Assembly (NCBI GenBank): GCA_039105265.1
Contig: JAPFFF010000006.1
Coordinates: 3,162,001-3,226,000 of the forward strand
Reading direction: 5' to 3'
Source of the DNA: Tritrichomonas musculus
Taxonomy: Eukaryota > Parabasalia > Tritrichomonadida > Tritrichomonadidae
DNA: 64,000 bases
Shown here: positions 1-8,823 of the stretch, piece after piece
Layout: each line of letters begins with the position of its first letter
How positions within the stretch are numbered: the first letter of the stretch is position 1
The notes under the pieces: model-generated
What the model saw: the letters and a program-made list of their open reading frames with translations, nothing else
The model's database searches: none
Told to the model about the DNA's origin: nothing
Translations under genes and position numbers: made by a program

Positions 1-985
1 GATGCAATTGTATCTGAGAGTAAGAACAAAAGAAAGAATCTATGAGTTCTTTCACCAATTGAAGCTAAAACCCACGGGCAATAATGATCATAACATCTAA
101 ATGTTAGTTGTTTTTAATGAGAAAAAAAAAAAAAGAAAGAAAAAAGGAGAAGGCAAAAATGATAAACAATAAAAAATCGAATTATCTTTCAGTTCAAAGA
201 AGAGGAAAAAAAAATAACTATTGTATAAAATAGAAATTATTTTTTCTCCTTCGAAAAATAATTATATATTATTCTTTAACATTGATGTTATCAAATTTAT
301 ATCTCCTCTTTTTTTTCTTTTGATTTTAAAAAAAAGCATACGCGACTCTTCTTTTTGTATATCTGCAGTATCTAGATCTAGCAACGACTGGAATATGGAG
401 TGTGGAACAAATTTTGCCTTCTTCATATAAAACGTGATCGTATGGATATTTTTTCATATAAGATAAAACATTTGTAGGTGTGATTTCTCCAGGATCCATA
501 TATTGAAATGCTATAAAAATTAGCCATGGCCATGGCAAAACAAGAAATGTTAATATTCTATGTAATTGAAGATGAGATGAATATAGAAAATGAAGCTGTG
601 GATGAACATAATGAACATAAACTATAATAAAGCATGCATATATAAACATGTAGAAACCACATATAAAATATCGGCAGGGGCCACCTTTACCAAGACATGT
701 TGGATCTTTTGGGTTTTCATTTTGGAAACGCTTTGGAATAATTTTTTTAGCTAGTTGATCACAATAATTTGGAAAACGAACCATTAAGTTATAATATAAT
801 TTTCCAATGAATCCATCTCGATGAAATTTGTTATTTCCGCATATTAAAATATAAATGAAAAAGCAAAATAATATAAAATATGCAACAAGAATAATGAAAA
901 ATATTGGAACCATTGAGCAATTTCGAAATTTAAAACTATTTGTAAACTTTTTGAGACGATATATGACCAGAAAATGAATTTCCAT
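1..985 (-). CDS. DHHC-family protein S-acyltransferase (DHYC variant), two exons, cut by the left window edge
   Basis: Attaches palmitate to cysteines of membrane proteins, probably at Golgi, endosomes or plasma membrane (family knowledge). Exon 1 is 342-985 and exon 2 runs from 96 off the window. Exon 1 encodes membrane segments near residues 26-48, 108-128 and 140-160. It then has the DPG motif (DPGEIT) and the first part of the Cys-rich domain (ARSRYCRYTKRRVA). Read alone it stops 15 bases into the intron. Splicing at 341/97 restores frame and gives VACYDHYCPWVLASIGERTH, the catalytic block with DHYC in place of DHHC; the cysteine nucleophile is kept. Some family members naturally use DHYC. 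The Cys-rich domain lacks several zinc-binding Cys/His, also seen in divergent members. The start is an ATG at 985. The remaining membrane segments would lie outside the window. Confidence 0.85.
97..341 (-). other. Spliceosomal intron (245 nt) in the palmitoyltransferase gene
   Basis: On the minus strand the 5' site is GTATGC and the 3' end is ACTAACATTTAG. The branch-point ACTAAC therefore sits directly before the 3' AG, as in the known trichomonad consensus (ACTAAC plus about four bases plus AG). Removing 97-341 joins two frames exactly inside the conserved DHYC block, which is strong support. It is the only intron I could find in the window. Confidence 0.85.
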
Positions 986-1231
986 ATCAAACCTTCATTT
1001 ATACCAAAAATTATAAATTTATTTCATTATGGTTTTTAAAAGGTGAAGTATCTAACCATATTGAATTTTTTAATTAATATAAAAGGTTGTATTCTTCTTT
1101 GTATCCAAAAATAGTATCTAATCTAGAAATAAACAAAATGGTGAATAAAAATAATACCAATAATTTTCAAGAATATCTTTATGATAATTAACATAATAAA
1201 TAAAACAAACTATAACATAAAACACAATAAA

Positions 1232-4200
1232 TTATTTTTGCTCTTTCACGATAGTCTTCCATTTATCAATGTTTTCTTGAAACTGATCATCAATTGGCTT
1301 AAAAGCAGGAACAGCTTTCACACCAACAGAAACAAGTGGAAGACCGCATGTTAACAAAAATGAAACCTGACTTTTGGCCAATTCCAAAGAATTTCTATCA
1401 TTCATTGGAGATGTAAAGCCTATTCCTAATTTTTGCTCTTCATCTCCTTGAGAAAAGCATTCTTCAACAAGTGTACTAGCCCAAGAACTAGCTGTATCAA
1501 ATGGTCTGAATAAATTTGAAAGATCTGCTAATTTAATAATCACTTTCAAAAGGGATGCCCTATTCTGAGGGTTTGTTAAATCAAGTTTTCCATCACCAGT
1601 TCTTCTTGAAACCTCCTCGATAATTTTTTGATGTTGGCTCATATCCGTTGCCAAAATACTATTAATGACTAAAATCCAAAAATCGTGGAGTTGATTATTA
1701 TCCAAGTTTTCAAGGATATTGCAATTAGGTTTAGCGACTGTTTTTATAGCTGATGAACAATGAAAAGTTTCCATAACTGGTTGATCTTTATACAGTAATG
1801 ATAATGGAGTTTGAGCCTTAACGTTGAATGTATTAGACCTTCCACTATGTCCCATATCGTGACATATTCCAGCGAAAAGTAAAGCGAATAACTCTAATTT
1901 ATTAAAACTTGCATTTAAACGTCCGAGTTTTATTTGAAAGAAAATGTATTGAGTAACGTCCATTGCGTGGTTCCAGTTATGATAAGGGACGTGATGATAT
2001 TCTGAGGAAGCCTGATGAAGAAAAGCCAAGAAAGTTCCCATTGTAATTTTGAATTCCGTAATTATCCCCAAATCATCGAAAAAGTGGGCCACGATTCTAA
2101 ATTGTTCATTTAACGGAAATTGAAACACATCGAATGACTGAGAACTAACCGTTGACGACAAAGGTTCATATATCCTTAATTTGTCAGGAATACAAGTTGC
2201 TTGTAGATCTTCTGGTGATAAAGAGTCGACGAGATCAGCTTCATTTTTCCAAAAATCTCCAGGTTTTTTCATCATCCAACGATCAAGAGCGAGACCAGTA
2301 AACGAACAAAAAGCTTTCAAAAGTGCCTGATCTTCATCAGTGAACTTCGGCATTCCATTCTTATTAATTGCCTCCATTACTCCGACGACTTGGTTGCTTG
2401 CGTCCACAACGGGCATTGCCAAAATTGAGTTTGGTGTAATTTTTGCATGGTCACAAAAGAAAAGGTCAAATCTTTTGTCCTTTTGAGGTTCAGATACGTT
2501 AACTTCCGAACCAGTTGTTGCCACAAAACCAACGGCGTCACTTTTTGTAGAGAATTCAATAGCTTGTTCACTATTTGTGGCCAACGGCTTGCAGACGTGT
2601 CGTGCTCTATCGATGATGAAAACGTAACAAAACTCGGCTTCTAAAAGTTCCAATGCTTTTCCGGTAATGTTCGAAATCAAGGCGTTGAAAGTGGAAGTGT
2701 TTGTCAGGTTCAATGCGATGTCAAGCATTGCTGTCATCTTCTTCTTCGATTGCGTTGCGCTTTCGTAGAGTTGGGCATTTGAAAGTGCAATGCCGCAAAA
2801 GACGTTAAAAGCAGATATCAATTCAACGTCGGTGTTGCTGAATTCGGGAGCATTCAATTTGTTAATCATTTGGGTACAGCCAATCAGGGTCCCGTCATTA
2901 TTCTTGATTGGAACACACAAAATAGACTTCGTCCTATATCGAGTCTGTTTGTCTATTTGTTGGTTAAAGCGTGCATCCATGTAAGCGTCGGGAATGTTTA
3001 GCATTTCGCCAGTCGCAGCAACGTGTCCTGCAATGCCTTGGCCTTCTGGAATGTGGATCTTGTCTGTGCCATCAGCAACAATTGACCATAAACCGCCGCG
3101 CTCTTTGTCAACTAAAAATAACGAACATCTATCGGCGCCGATAAAGGCTTGTGCTTTTGTCATGATCTTGCGAACAAGAGTGTTGGTGTCAAGAACAGAT
3201 GATAGCTCTTGGGCAACTGCTAGTAGGGCTGTGTAGTAACGGTGGTTGGAAAGGGTTTTCTTGATCTCGGATAGGTTTCGCTCATGACTTTGTGCATTAG
3301 AAAGAGCTCCGCTAGAAACACGTGATAAGGCTTCGAGAATGATTTCATCACTCTTGGTAAACATCATGCCACTTCGCTTTTGGCGGGCAACGGCAACTAA
3401 GGTAACCGCTCCTTTCGAATTAACAAGAGGAACCGCTAAAAGAGAGCCAGTTGAGTATTCGCCATCTACTGAGGCATTATAGCCGTTGTGTTCTTTGGCG
3501 ATACCTACATTTACGGTCTTTTTGGTCTTATATGATACACCAGCAATACCGGCATTATCAACAGAAATCTCATGACGTGTCACTGATGAGAGTTCAACAT
3601 CGCCATTCGTATCTGAATTCGTGTTTGCTGCTTCTTTGATTTGGAATAAGCTATTATGTTCTGGATCGGCAAAGAAAATTTGGAGAGCTTCACAGCCAAT
3701 GATTCTGGTAACTGTTAATTGAACTGTTTCTAGTAATGGCATAACTTGACGTTCATTTAATAATGATTTAGTAGATTCGGTTAAAATACTTTTGATCATC
3801 TCGTCATATCGATTTTCTTCTTGAAATAAGCGTTGTAAAGCGCTGGTTAAATAATCAATAACTAACATGTCATCGTTTGATGGTGGAATAACTTCGTTTT
3901 GTCCTAGTCGATCAACCATTTGAATTATCCATATTATTTTGTTCTCGCTGTTAAAAACTGGTTGGTATAAAACTATTTTCGCTTGAGCTAAATCAGATTC
4001 ATAATCACTTGAATATTGAATATGTCTAGCAGGATCAGTAATAATCATTCGTTTTTTTTCTTGGCCAACATACCCTAAAATTCCTTCGCCTTCTGGTACA
4101 AATGATGGTCCAGTTCTTGAGACGTAAACGCCTGCAGATGGAACGCGTGCCCATAAAACAACGCGTCTGGCTTCTATTAATGTTCTTACATTTTGTTCAA

Positions 4201-4879
4201 ATGTCGGAACAAATGTATCTGATCCATTCTCATCGGATAAACGCTCAAAAACAGCATTAAGCTCGAGAAAGCGTTGCATTTGTCCTAATAGCGCTTGAGC
4301 AGCTTTTCCTCGCGCTGTTTCTGAAGATACTTTTCCAATATTATTTATTAATTCTTCTAAAGCTTTTTGATCATTACGGAGAAATGTACGTAAAAATACT
4401 GAGTTTTGAACAAAGTATGGATCTTCATCATTTGATGATTGTTCGGTGTAAGGACGAATGCCAAGATCACTTTCGTTGATATGTGATTCTTGGATTGAAT
4501 CAATAATTTTTGATGAAGCTTCGAGCTGTTCATATAATTGATCTCGTTCCTCAACAGTTTTTCGTATTTGAGAAGCTTTTCGAATCTGCATTTGAATTAA
4601 AGTGCGAACATCTCCTTGAAGTTTTTCTACTTCTTTGCATTTGATTTCTAATTCTCTCATTAATCGATCTACTGTCATAAGTGAGCTGTCTGCAACGGCA
4701 CTAGAATCTTTTTGAGTTGTTCCTGCTCGTGCTGTTGTTTGTTGTGTTGTATCTAGAGCAGGGGCAGCGAATGGATTTAAAGATGACGGCGAACGAGCAA
4801 AAAAGCCACCTCCTAAATTTAATCCAGAAGGTTGTGCACTAAAATCCAACTTTTTATTATAGTTTTGAAGAAAAGACAT
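1232..4879 (-). CDS. 3',5'-cyclic nucleotide phosphodiesterase with tandem GAF domains
   Basis: Hydrolyses cAMP and/or cGMP to the 5'-nucleotide; cytosolic signalling enzyme. The 1215 residues read as a Ser/Ala/Thr-rich head (1-65), a coiled coil (about 68-130), four GAF-like regions (about 190-350, 365-530, 550-705, 720-865) and a class I PDE domain (about 900-1200). PDE hallmarks are intact: YHNWNHA near 968, HDMGHSGRSN near 1003-1012 (metal-binding HD), ATDMSQH, KLADLSN, and the Gln in KSQVSF for purine binding. The last GAF keeps an NKxnFx3DE-type motif (NKNGMPKFTDED), the cyclic-nucleotide signature; the third has a weaker version. Allosteric control by cyclic nucleotides is therefore likely (inference). 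The ATG at 4879 gives full length. Substrate specificity cannot be read from the sequence. Confidence 0.9.
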   Translation of the reverse strand: MSFLQNYNKKLDFSAQPSGLNLGGGFFARSPSSLNPFAAPALDTTQQTTARAGTTQKDSSAVADSSLMTVDRLMRELEIKCKEVEKLQGDVRTLIQMQIRKASQIRKTVEERDQLYEQLEASSKIIDSIQESHINESDLGIRPYTEQSSNDEDPYFVQNSVFLRTFLRNDQKALEELINNIGKVSSETARGKAAQALLGQMQRFLELNAVFERLSDENGSDTFVPTFEQNVRTLIEARRVVLWARVPSAGVYVSRTGPSFVPEGEGILGYVGQEKKRMIITDPARHIQYSSDYESDLAQAKIVLYQPVFNSENKIIWIIQMVDRLGQNEVIPPSNDDMLVIDYLTSALQRLFQEENRYDEMIKSILTESTKSLLNERQVMPLLETVQLTVTRIIGCEALQIFFADPEHNSLFQIKEAANTNSDTNGDVELSSVTRHEISVDNAGIAGVSYKTKKTVNVGIAKEHNGYNASVDGEYSTGSLLAVPLVNSKGAVTLVAVARQKRSGMMFTKSDEIILEALSRVSSGALSNAQSHERNLSEIKKTLSNHRYYTALLAVAQELSSVLDTNTLVRKIMTKAQAFIGADRCSLFLVDKERGGLWSIVADGTDKIHIPEGQGIAGHVAATGEMLNIPDAYMDARFNQQIDKQTRYRTKSILCVPIKNNDGTLIGCTQMINKLNAPEFSNTDVELISAFNVFCGIALSNAQLYESATQSKKKMTAMLDIALNLTNTSTFNALISNITGKALELLEAEFCYVFIIDRARHVCKPLATNSEQAIEFSTKSDAVGFVATTGSEVNVSEPQKDKRFDLFFCDHAKITPNSILAMPVVDASNQVVGVMEAINKNGMPKFTDEDQALLKAFCSFTGLALDRWMMKKPGDFWKNEADLVDSLSPEDLQATCIPDKLRIYEPLSSTVSSQSFDVFQFPLNEQFRIVAHFFDDLGIITEFKITMGTFLAFLHQASSEYHHVPYHNWNHAMDVTQYIFFQIKLGRLNASFNKLELFALLFAGICHDMGHSGRSNTFNVKAQTPLSLLYKDQPVMETFHCSSAIKTVAKPNCNILENLDNNQLHDFWILVINSILATDMSQHQKIIEEVSRRTGDGKLDLTNPQNRASLLKVIIKLADLSNLFRPFDTASSWASTLVEECFSQGDEEQKLGIGFTSPMNDRNSLELAKSQVSFLLTCGLPLVSVGVKAVPAFKPIDDQFQENIDKWKTIVKEQK

Positions 4880-5359
4880 TCGGAAAAATTGATTTCAAGT
4901 CAAATAAGAAAACTTAAATAAAAAACGAGCTCTATGAATTTTCAGAAAAAAAAAAATGAACAAAATAAAAATTCAAACAAGATCCGAGAAATTTAAAAAA
5001 AAACAAATATATATCTAATTAGTTCTTGATTAAACTTCTAGAATATTCAATATTTAATATTGAATCTATGATATAAGATATCAATTTACTATAAAACTAG
5101 AAAATATTCAATTATTGGCTTCCAATGAAATCTGAATAGTTGGAAGATATTAATTTCTATCATTTTTTTAATTTGAAAGAATTGATTGTAGTTTTTTAAG
5201 ATTAGAATCATATAATACTAATTTATGAAGATATTCAATGGATAAATATCTTAATAGAACATTGATATTATTCATATTTGGGAAAAATCTTGCATCATCA
5301 TGGATAAAATTTTAATCATTAAAAATAATATTAAAAATATGCATATTATATTATAGGAA
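4880..5359. other. Intergenic AT-rich DNA with a short palindrome
   Basis: No gene seen. A 21-base near-palindrome lies at 5045-5065 (ATTCAATATTTAATATTGAAT) and could form a cruciform or transcript hairpin. The stretch contains the upstream region of the phosphodiesterase and the 3' side of the next minus-strand gene. Confidence 0.5.
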
Positions 5360-6796
5360 TCATTGTAAAGATTTGCAAACCTGTAATGGGAATTTAAATG
5401 ATTCGAATAAAATTTTTGGATAACATATGAAATCCATAAACCTATGAGTAAAACGTATAACACTATCTACATTTGGTATTGATGAAACAATAAAAAGAAG
5501 TTTCCATAAAAATTGAACGCCCTCGTTAACAATCGAATCATTAATATTGGTCTTTAATTGAGTAGCAACATATCCTGCAAATGATAAGTGAATTAAATGA
5601 ATTTCTTTCATTATATCTTCTGGTGTCAATAAAAATATGCAAGAATCAAATGAGTCAATTGATTGACTCAAATAAGAATTTCTTTCAAAAAATTCAATAG
5701 AAGTAAGTTTAAAATTGAATAATTTGAAACAAGATTTTGGTGGTGAAAGATTTTTAACATATTGTGATCTCATTTCATTTAATTTGGAGCGAAATAAATT
5801 GTTTTCCCTCATCATATCATATTTACAAATAAGTGTTCTTGAGAACCAGAAACGAGATACTAGAAGACCAATTATTTCATTATATGACGAATCTTTTAAC
5901 TCAGAGAATGCACGAACAGCTTTCATTGATGAATTGATGATTTGATCAAATTGTTTTTCTATATCATATTTAGATTCGAGGCTTTTTAATGGAGAAAAGT
6001 CAGATTTCATGAAATCTTCAAACATTGCATTTAAGTTTGATTCACATAAATAATGTGTTGTCGGATCAACGTATTTTTGACTTGATTTTATAATGTAAAC
6101 AATTTGTGATTTTGCTTTTTCAAAATCGAGAAATGGTTGAGGTAAAAGGCCTAAATAAAATTGTTTGTCAGATAAAGCTAAGCTGGCAGCTCTAATTCGA
6201 ATTCTGAGTTTTGATTCAAATCCTTTCGTTAAATTTTTTGTAATTGATTCAATAGATGAATACAAAATTGCAATGTATCGTATGTGTACTCTCAATTCTT
6301 GGATGATAGAAATCAAACGTTTGAGTATATAAAGATTATGCTGATAAGCTTTGATTCTTTTTTCGTTTAATTTTTTCCTATACTTTATCTCTGTCCAATA
6401 TAAAATAACTGATTCGCGCCAGAACTTACTGTTTAAATAATTTAACTTAGCCTTTTCTGGAACTAAATTCTTATTTTCTATTTCATGAAGTTCTTGAGTA
6501 TGCTTTTCTATAGCTTCATTGCAAATTGATATTTGTTTTTCAATTATTGTCAGTGATTTTTGATAATTTTTTGATAGAACATTATTGCAGAACGTTTCAT
6601 CATAATATCCAAAACAAGGTAAAAAGTGTAAAAAATTCTCATAACCTTCAAATAAAAGTTCGTCTGGGAGAGGAGATTTTGTAAAAATTGGTTTGATTTT
6701 AACAGGAGATCCTTTATTTATAAATTCATTAGTGTTTTGAGAGGTATTGTCACTCCCAGTTAATAAATCTACTAAATCAATATCACTCTCTTCCAT
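5360..6796 (-). CDS. Uncharacterised helical protein, possible distant VPS9-domain member
   Basis: A 478-residue protein starting at an ATG at 6796. I do not recognise it firmly. The N-terminus is acidic and disordered (1-40). A block near 40-70 with LLFEGYENFLHFLP is followed by long helical, coiled-coil-like segments (70-200). The C-terminal third is all-helical and contains LTPEDIMKEIHLIH and FLWKLLFIVSS. That helical layout resembles VPS9-domain Rab5 exchange factors, which are expanded in trichomonads, but the key VPS9 Asp/Pro/Tyr signature is not clear, so this is a weak guess. No membrane segment or signal peptide. It lies between the phosphodiesterase (same strand) and the bromodomain gene (divergent). 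Confidence 0.6.
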   Translation of the reverse strand: MEESDIDLVDLLTGSDNTSQNTNEFINKGSPVKIKPIFTKSPLPDELLFEGYENFLHFLPCFGYYDETFCNNVLSKNYQKSLTIIEKQISICNEAIEKHTQELHEIENKNLVPEKAKLNYLNSKFWRESVILYWTEIKYRKKLNEKRIKAYQHNLYILKRLISIIQELRVHIRYIAILYSSIESITKNLTKGFESKLRIRIRAASLALSDKQFYLGLLPQPFLDFEKAKSQIVYIIKSSQKYVDPTTHYLCESNLNAMFEDFMKSDFSPLKSLESKYDIEKQFDQIINSSMKAVRAFSELKDSSYNEIIGLLVSRFWFSRTLICKYDMMRENNLFRSKLNEMRSQYVKNLSPPKSCFKLFNFKLTSIEFFERNSYLSQSIDSFDSCIFLLTPEDIMKEIHLIHLSFAGYVATQLKTNINDSIVNEGVQFLWKLLFIVSSIPNVDSVIRFTHRFMDFICYPKILFESFKFPLQVCKSLQ

Positions 6797-6867
6797 TCAA
6801 GTTTCTCCTTCTCAAAATAAATTTAAAATATTCAATATTGAATTAACTCATAGAATGGATAATTCAA

Positions 6868-6918
6868 TATTCGCTAAAACTTTTTTAGAGCATTATTCAG
6901 AAAAAGTTTTAGCGAATA
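6868..6918. repeat. 18-bp perfect inverted repeat (hairpin)
   Basis: Arms 6868-6885 (TATTCGCTAAAACTTTTT) and 6901-6918 are exact reverse complements with a 15-base loop. It lies about 70 bases upstream of the minus-strand gene start. Function unknown: an operator, a cruciform or a tiny mobile-element relic are all possible. Confidence 0.75.
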
Positions 6919-7121
6919 ATAAAAAAAAACTTGGATTTTTTATATGGCTATTTCTATCTGTAAAAAAATACAAATTGATAAGATGTCATAAAAATAATTT
7001 AATATAATTATTTTAAATATATATCTGTTAAAATTTCATTATTTAACTCTCTTTTAAAGATAATATTGATGTATATATTTTTTGTGAAAACTCATTGAAT
7101 TTAGTCAAATTTAAATTTGAA

Positions 7122-7230
7122 AGGATAACCAGAGTAGATGCAACTCACGGAGATGTTATTTTCAAAAAGTTTGTTTTTCTGAGGTTTATGCAATTTTTTT
7201 TGAGAGAGTTGCACCTACTCTGGATAACCT
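7122..7230. mobile_element. MITE-like element, 109 bp, with 25-bp terminal inverted repeats
   Basis: The left end (7122-7146) and the reverse complement of the right end (7206-7230) share 22 of 25 bases around CAGAGTAG.TGCAACTC. The interior is AT-rich and non-coding. No clear target duplication is visible, so the superfamily cannot be named. Confidence 0.55.
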
Positions 7231-7421
7231 CAAAGATTTTTATTTCTCCATTAATTTGGCCTATATTTTTCAATAGTCATTAAAAGAAAAATTTTAAATA
7301 AGATTTTTGATATATTGTTATTGTATTTATTTAAAAAATGAAAATTATCACTGTTTTGAAGAGAAATCATCAAAGAAAAAAAAATGAGATAATTTTGTCT
7401 GAAAAATTTTTCAATTTATAA

Positions 7422-7489
7422 AATCTCAAGGCATTTGAGACCTCTTTATGCCTTTGTCACGTCAAAGGAAAACAAAATGCCTTGAGATT
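7422..7489 (+). promoter_or_regulatory. Perfect 15-bp hairpin enclosing the bromodomain gene start codon
   Basis: AATCTCAAGGCATTT (7422-7436) is an exact inverted repeat of 7475-7489, which lies inside codons 10-14 of the bromodomain gene. The ATG at 7448 lies in the 38-base loop. A second small hairpin (CCTTTG/CAAAGG, 7451-7468) is nested inside. If transcription starts upstream of 7422 the mRNA could hide its start codon (inference). The structure could also be chance. Confidence 0.5.
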
Positions 7490-8272
7490 ATTGATTCGCT
7501 TTTAAGATATAAGATATCATCAATATTTTCATATCCTGTCGATCCTGTATTAGATCATTGTTCTAATTATTTTGAAGTTATCAAAAAGCCGATGGACCTT
7601 GGAACAGTTCGAAATAACTTATTGAATGACAAGTATCAGAGTTTTTCAGAGTTTTGTGCTGACGTCGATCAAATTTGGACAAATGCACATGAATATAACG
7701 GTGATAAATCAATCATTACAACTCTTGCTGAACAAATGAAAATATGGTTTCATCAGATGATTTTTCTTATGTCAAATGACGAAGTTGCTGATTGGATAAC
7801 TCAATTGCATGATTTGCAAAATCAAGTTTCCGTTTATTCAAATCGAAATGCAGCAGCATCAATTCAAATTGAAACTGGCCAGCAATCAAATGAACTATTT
7901 TTTAATAATCCAGAAAAAGAAGGCAATAAAATTAAAAAAAATAACGATAATATAAACACTCAAAGTGATCAGATAGATGATAGCAATGCTGATGATTTGA
8001 CAGAATCAGAAAGCAATATATTTTTCTCACAAAATGAAAATATTGATATACCAAATAGAAGGAATAAAAAAACAATTTCCTCAGAAGAAATGATTGAACT
8101 TCATCGTGCGATATGTCAGCTTGATGATGAAGAAAAGCTGTTGAAAGTTCTGAATATTATTAAGAAAAATGAGCCGCAATTTAATGTTAATGAAAAATCT
8201 GTTATCGACATGAATGATCTATCAATGAAAACAAGAGTCAAATTATACAACTTCATTCAAAAAGCTGATTAA
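7448..8272 (+). CDS. BET-like protein: one bromodomain plus NET (extraterminal) domain
   Basis: Reads acetyl-lysine on histones and recruits partners; nuclear. The 274 residues contain a bromodomain at about 14-110 with VIKKPMDLGTVRNNL and the acetyl-lysine-binding Asn at 84 in HEYNG. A disordered acidic linker (about 140-205) follows, then a C-terminal NET domain at about 208-274 (EEMIELHRAICQLDDEEK, then KNEP, then DLSMKTRVKLYNF). Animal and yeast BET proteins usually have two bromodomains, but single-bromodomain forms (plant GTE type) are known. The ATG at 7448 gives the full bromodomain helix Z. It is convergent with the giant repeat gene, with 550 bases between them. Confidence 0.85.
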   Translation: MPLSRQRKTKCLEIIDSLLRYKISSIFSYPVDPVLDHCSNYFEVIKKPMDLGTVRNNLLNDKYQSFSEFCADVDQIWTNAHEYNGDKSIITTLAEQMKIWFHQMIFLMSNDEVADWITQLHDLQNQVSVYSNRNAAASIQIETGQQSNELFFNNPEKEGNKIKKNNDNINTQSDQIDDSNADDLTESESNIFFSQNENIDIPNRRNKKTISSEEMIELHRAICQLDDEEKLLKVLNIIKKNEPQFNVNEKSVIDMNDLSMKTRVKLYNFIQKAD

Positions 8273-8823
8273 ATAATTATCAATTTCTGGTTTATAATGA
8301 ATAATTATTTATTATTCGAATATCAAAAAAAGGAGAAATAGGTCCTTTTAAAATATCTATTGAAATTGCTTGAAAACAATAAGAACACATATTAGGATTC
8401 ACAATTTTTTCTGTATTTAGACCAAATTCAGAATATATTCGCAAAATCAAACAATTAAAGCTAGAATTTATTCCGATCATTGCATTATTTTCAAAGTTTT
8501 GACTTTTTATTGGATGTTTTTAGAAATGATTTTTTTTTTTTTTTTTTGTTTTATACCATTTGATATATTTTGTAATTTATTATCTAATATTAATATTGAC
8601 TATCGATTTTTATAATATATTATTATATATTAAAAATATAATTTTTATTTTTTGCCATTTATATGTGGCTTCGTTCTTTTTTTTTTAATTATCGTATGAT
8701 ATTAAAAATGTTAAACAGATGAATATGCATATTGACAAATAGCCAAAATAATAGACTTTTTAAGTTAACTTTCTTTATATAAAAATAATATAATAAAATA
8801 AACAAAATAAAAATAAAAATCCC
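8273..8823. other. Convergent intergenic AT-rich DNA
   Basis: Lies between the 3' ends of the bromodomain gene and the giant repeat gene. It has poly-T and TA-rich tracts. A 62-codon minus-strand frame (8292-8480) is open, but nothing else supports it as a gene. Confidence 0.5.

Larger units (their letters stand above)
6797..7447. other. Divergent intergenic region holding a hairpin and a small inverted-repeat element
   Basis: Separates the minus-strand helical protein from the plus-strand bromodomain gene. It contains an 18-bp perfect inverted repeat (6868-6885 with 6901-6918), a 109-bp MITE-like element (7122-7230) and the left arm of the start-codon hairpin. Otherwise AT-rich; no further gene seen. 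Confidence 0.6.

Noticed and set aside
5272-5463. 63-codon hydrophobic minus-strand frame
   Set aside because: Overlaps the 3' end of the helical-protein gene in another frame; composition explained by AT-rich DNA.
8292-8480. 62-codon minus-strand frame after the bromodomain gene
   Set aside because: Has an ATG and some non-random residues, but no family, no promoter and no neighbour support; could be tested by RNA-seq.
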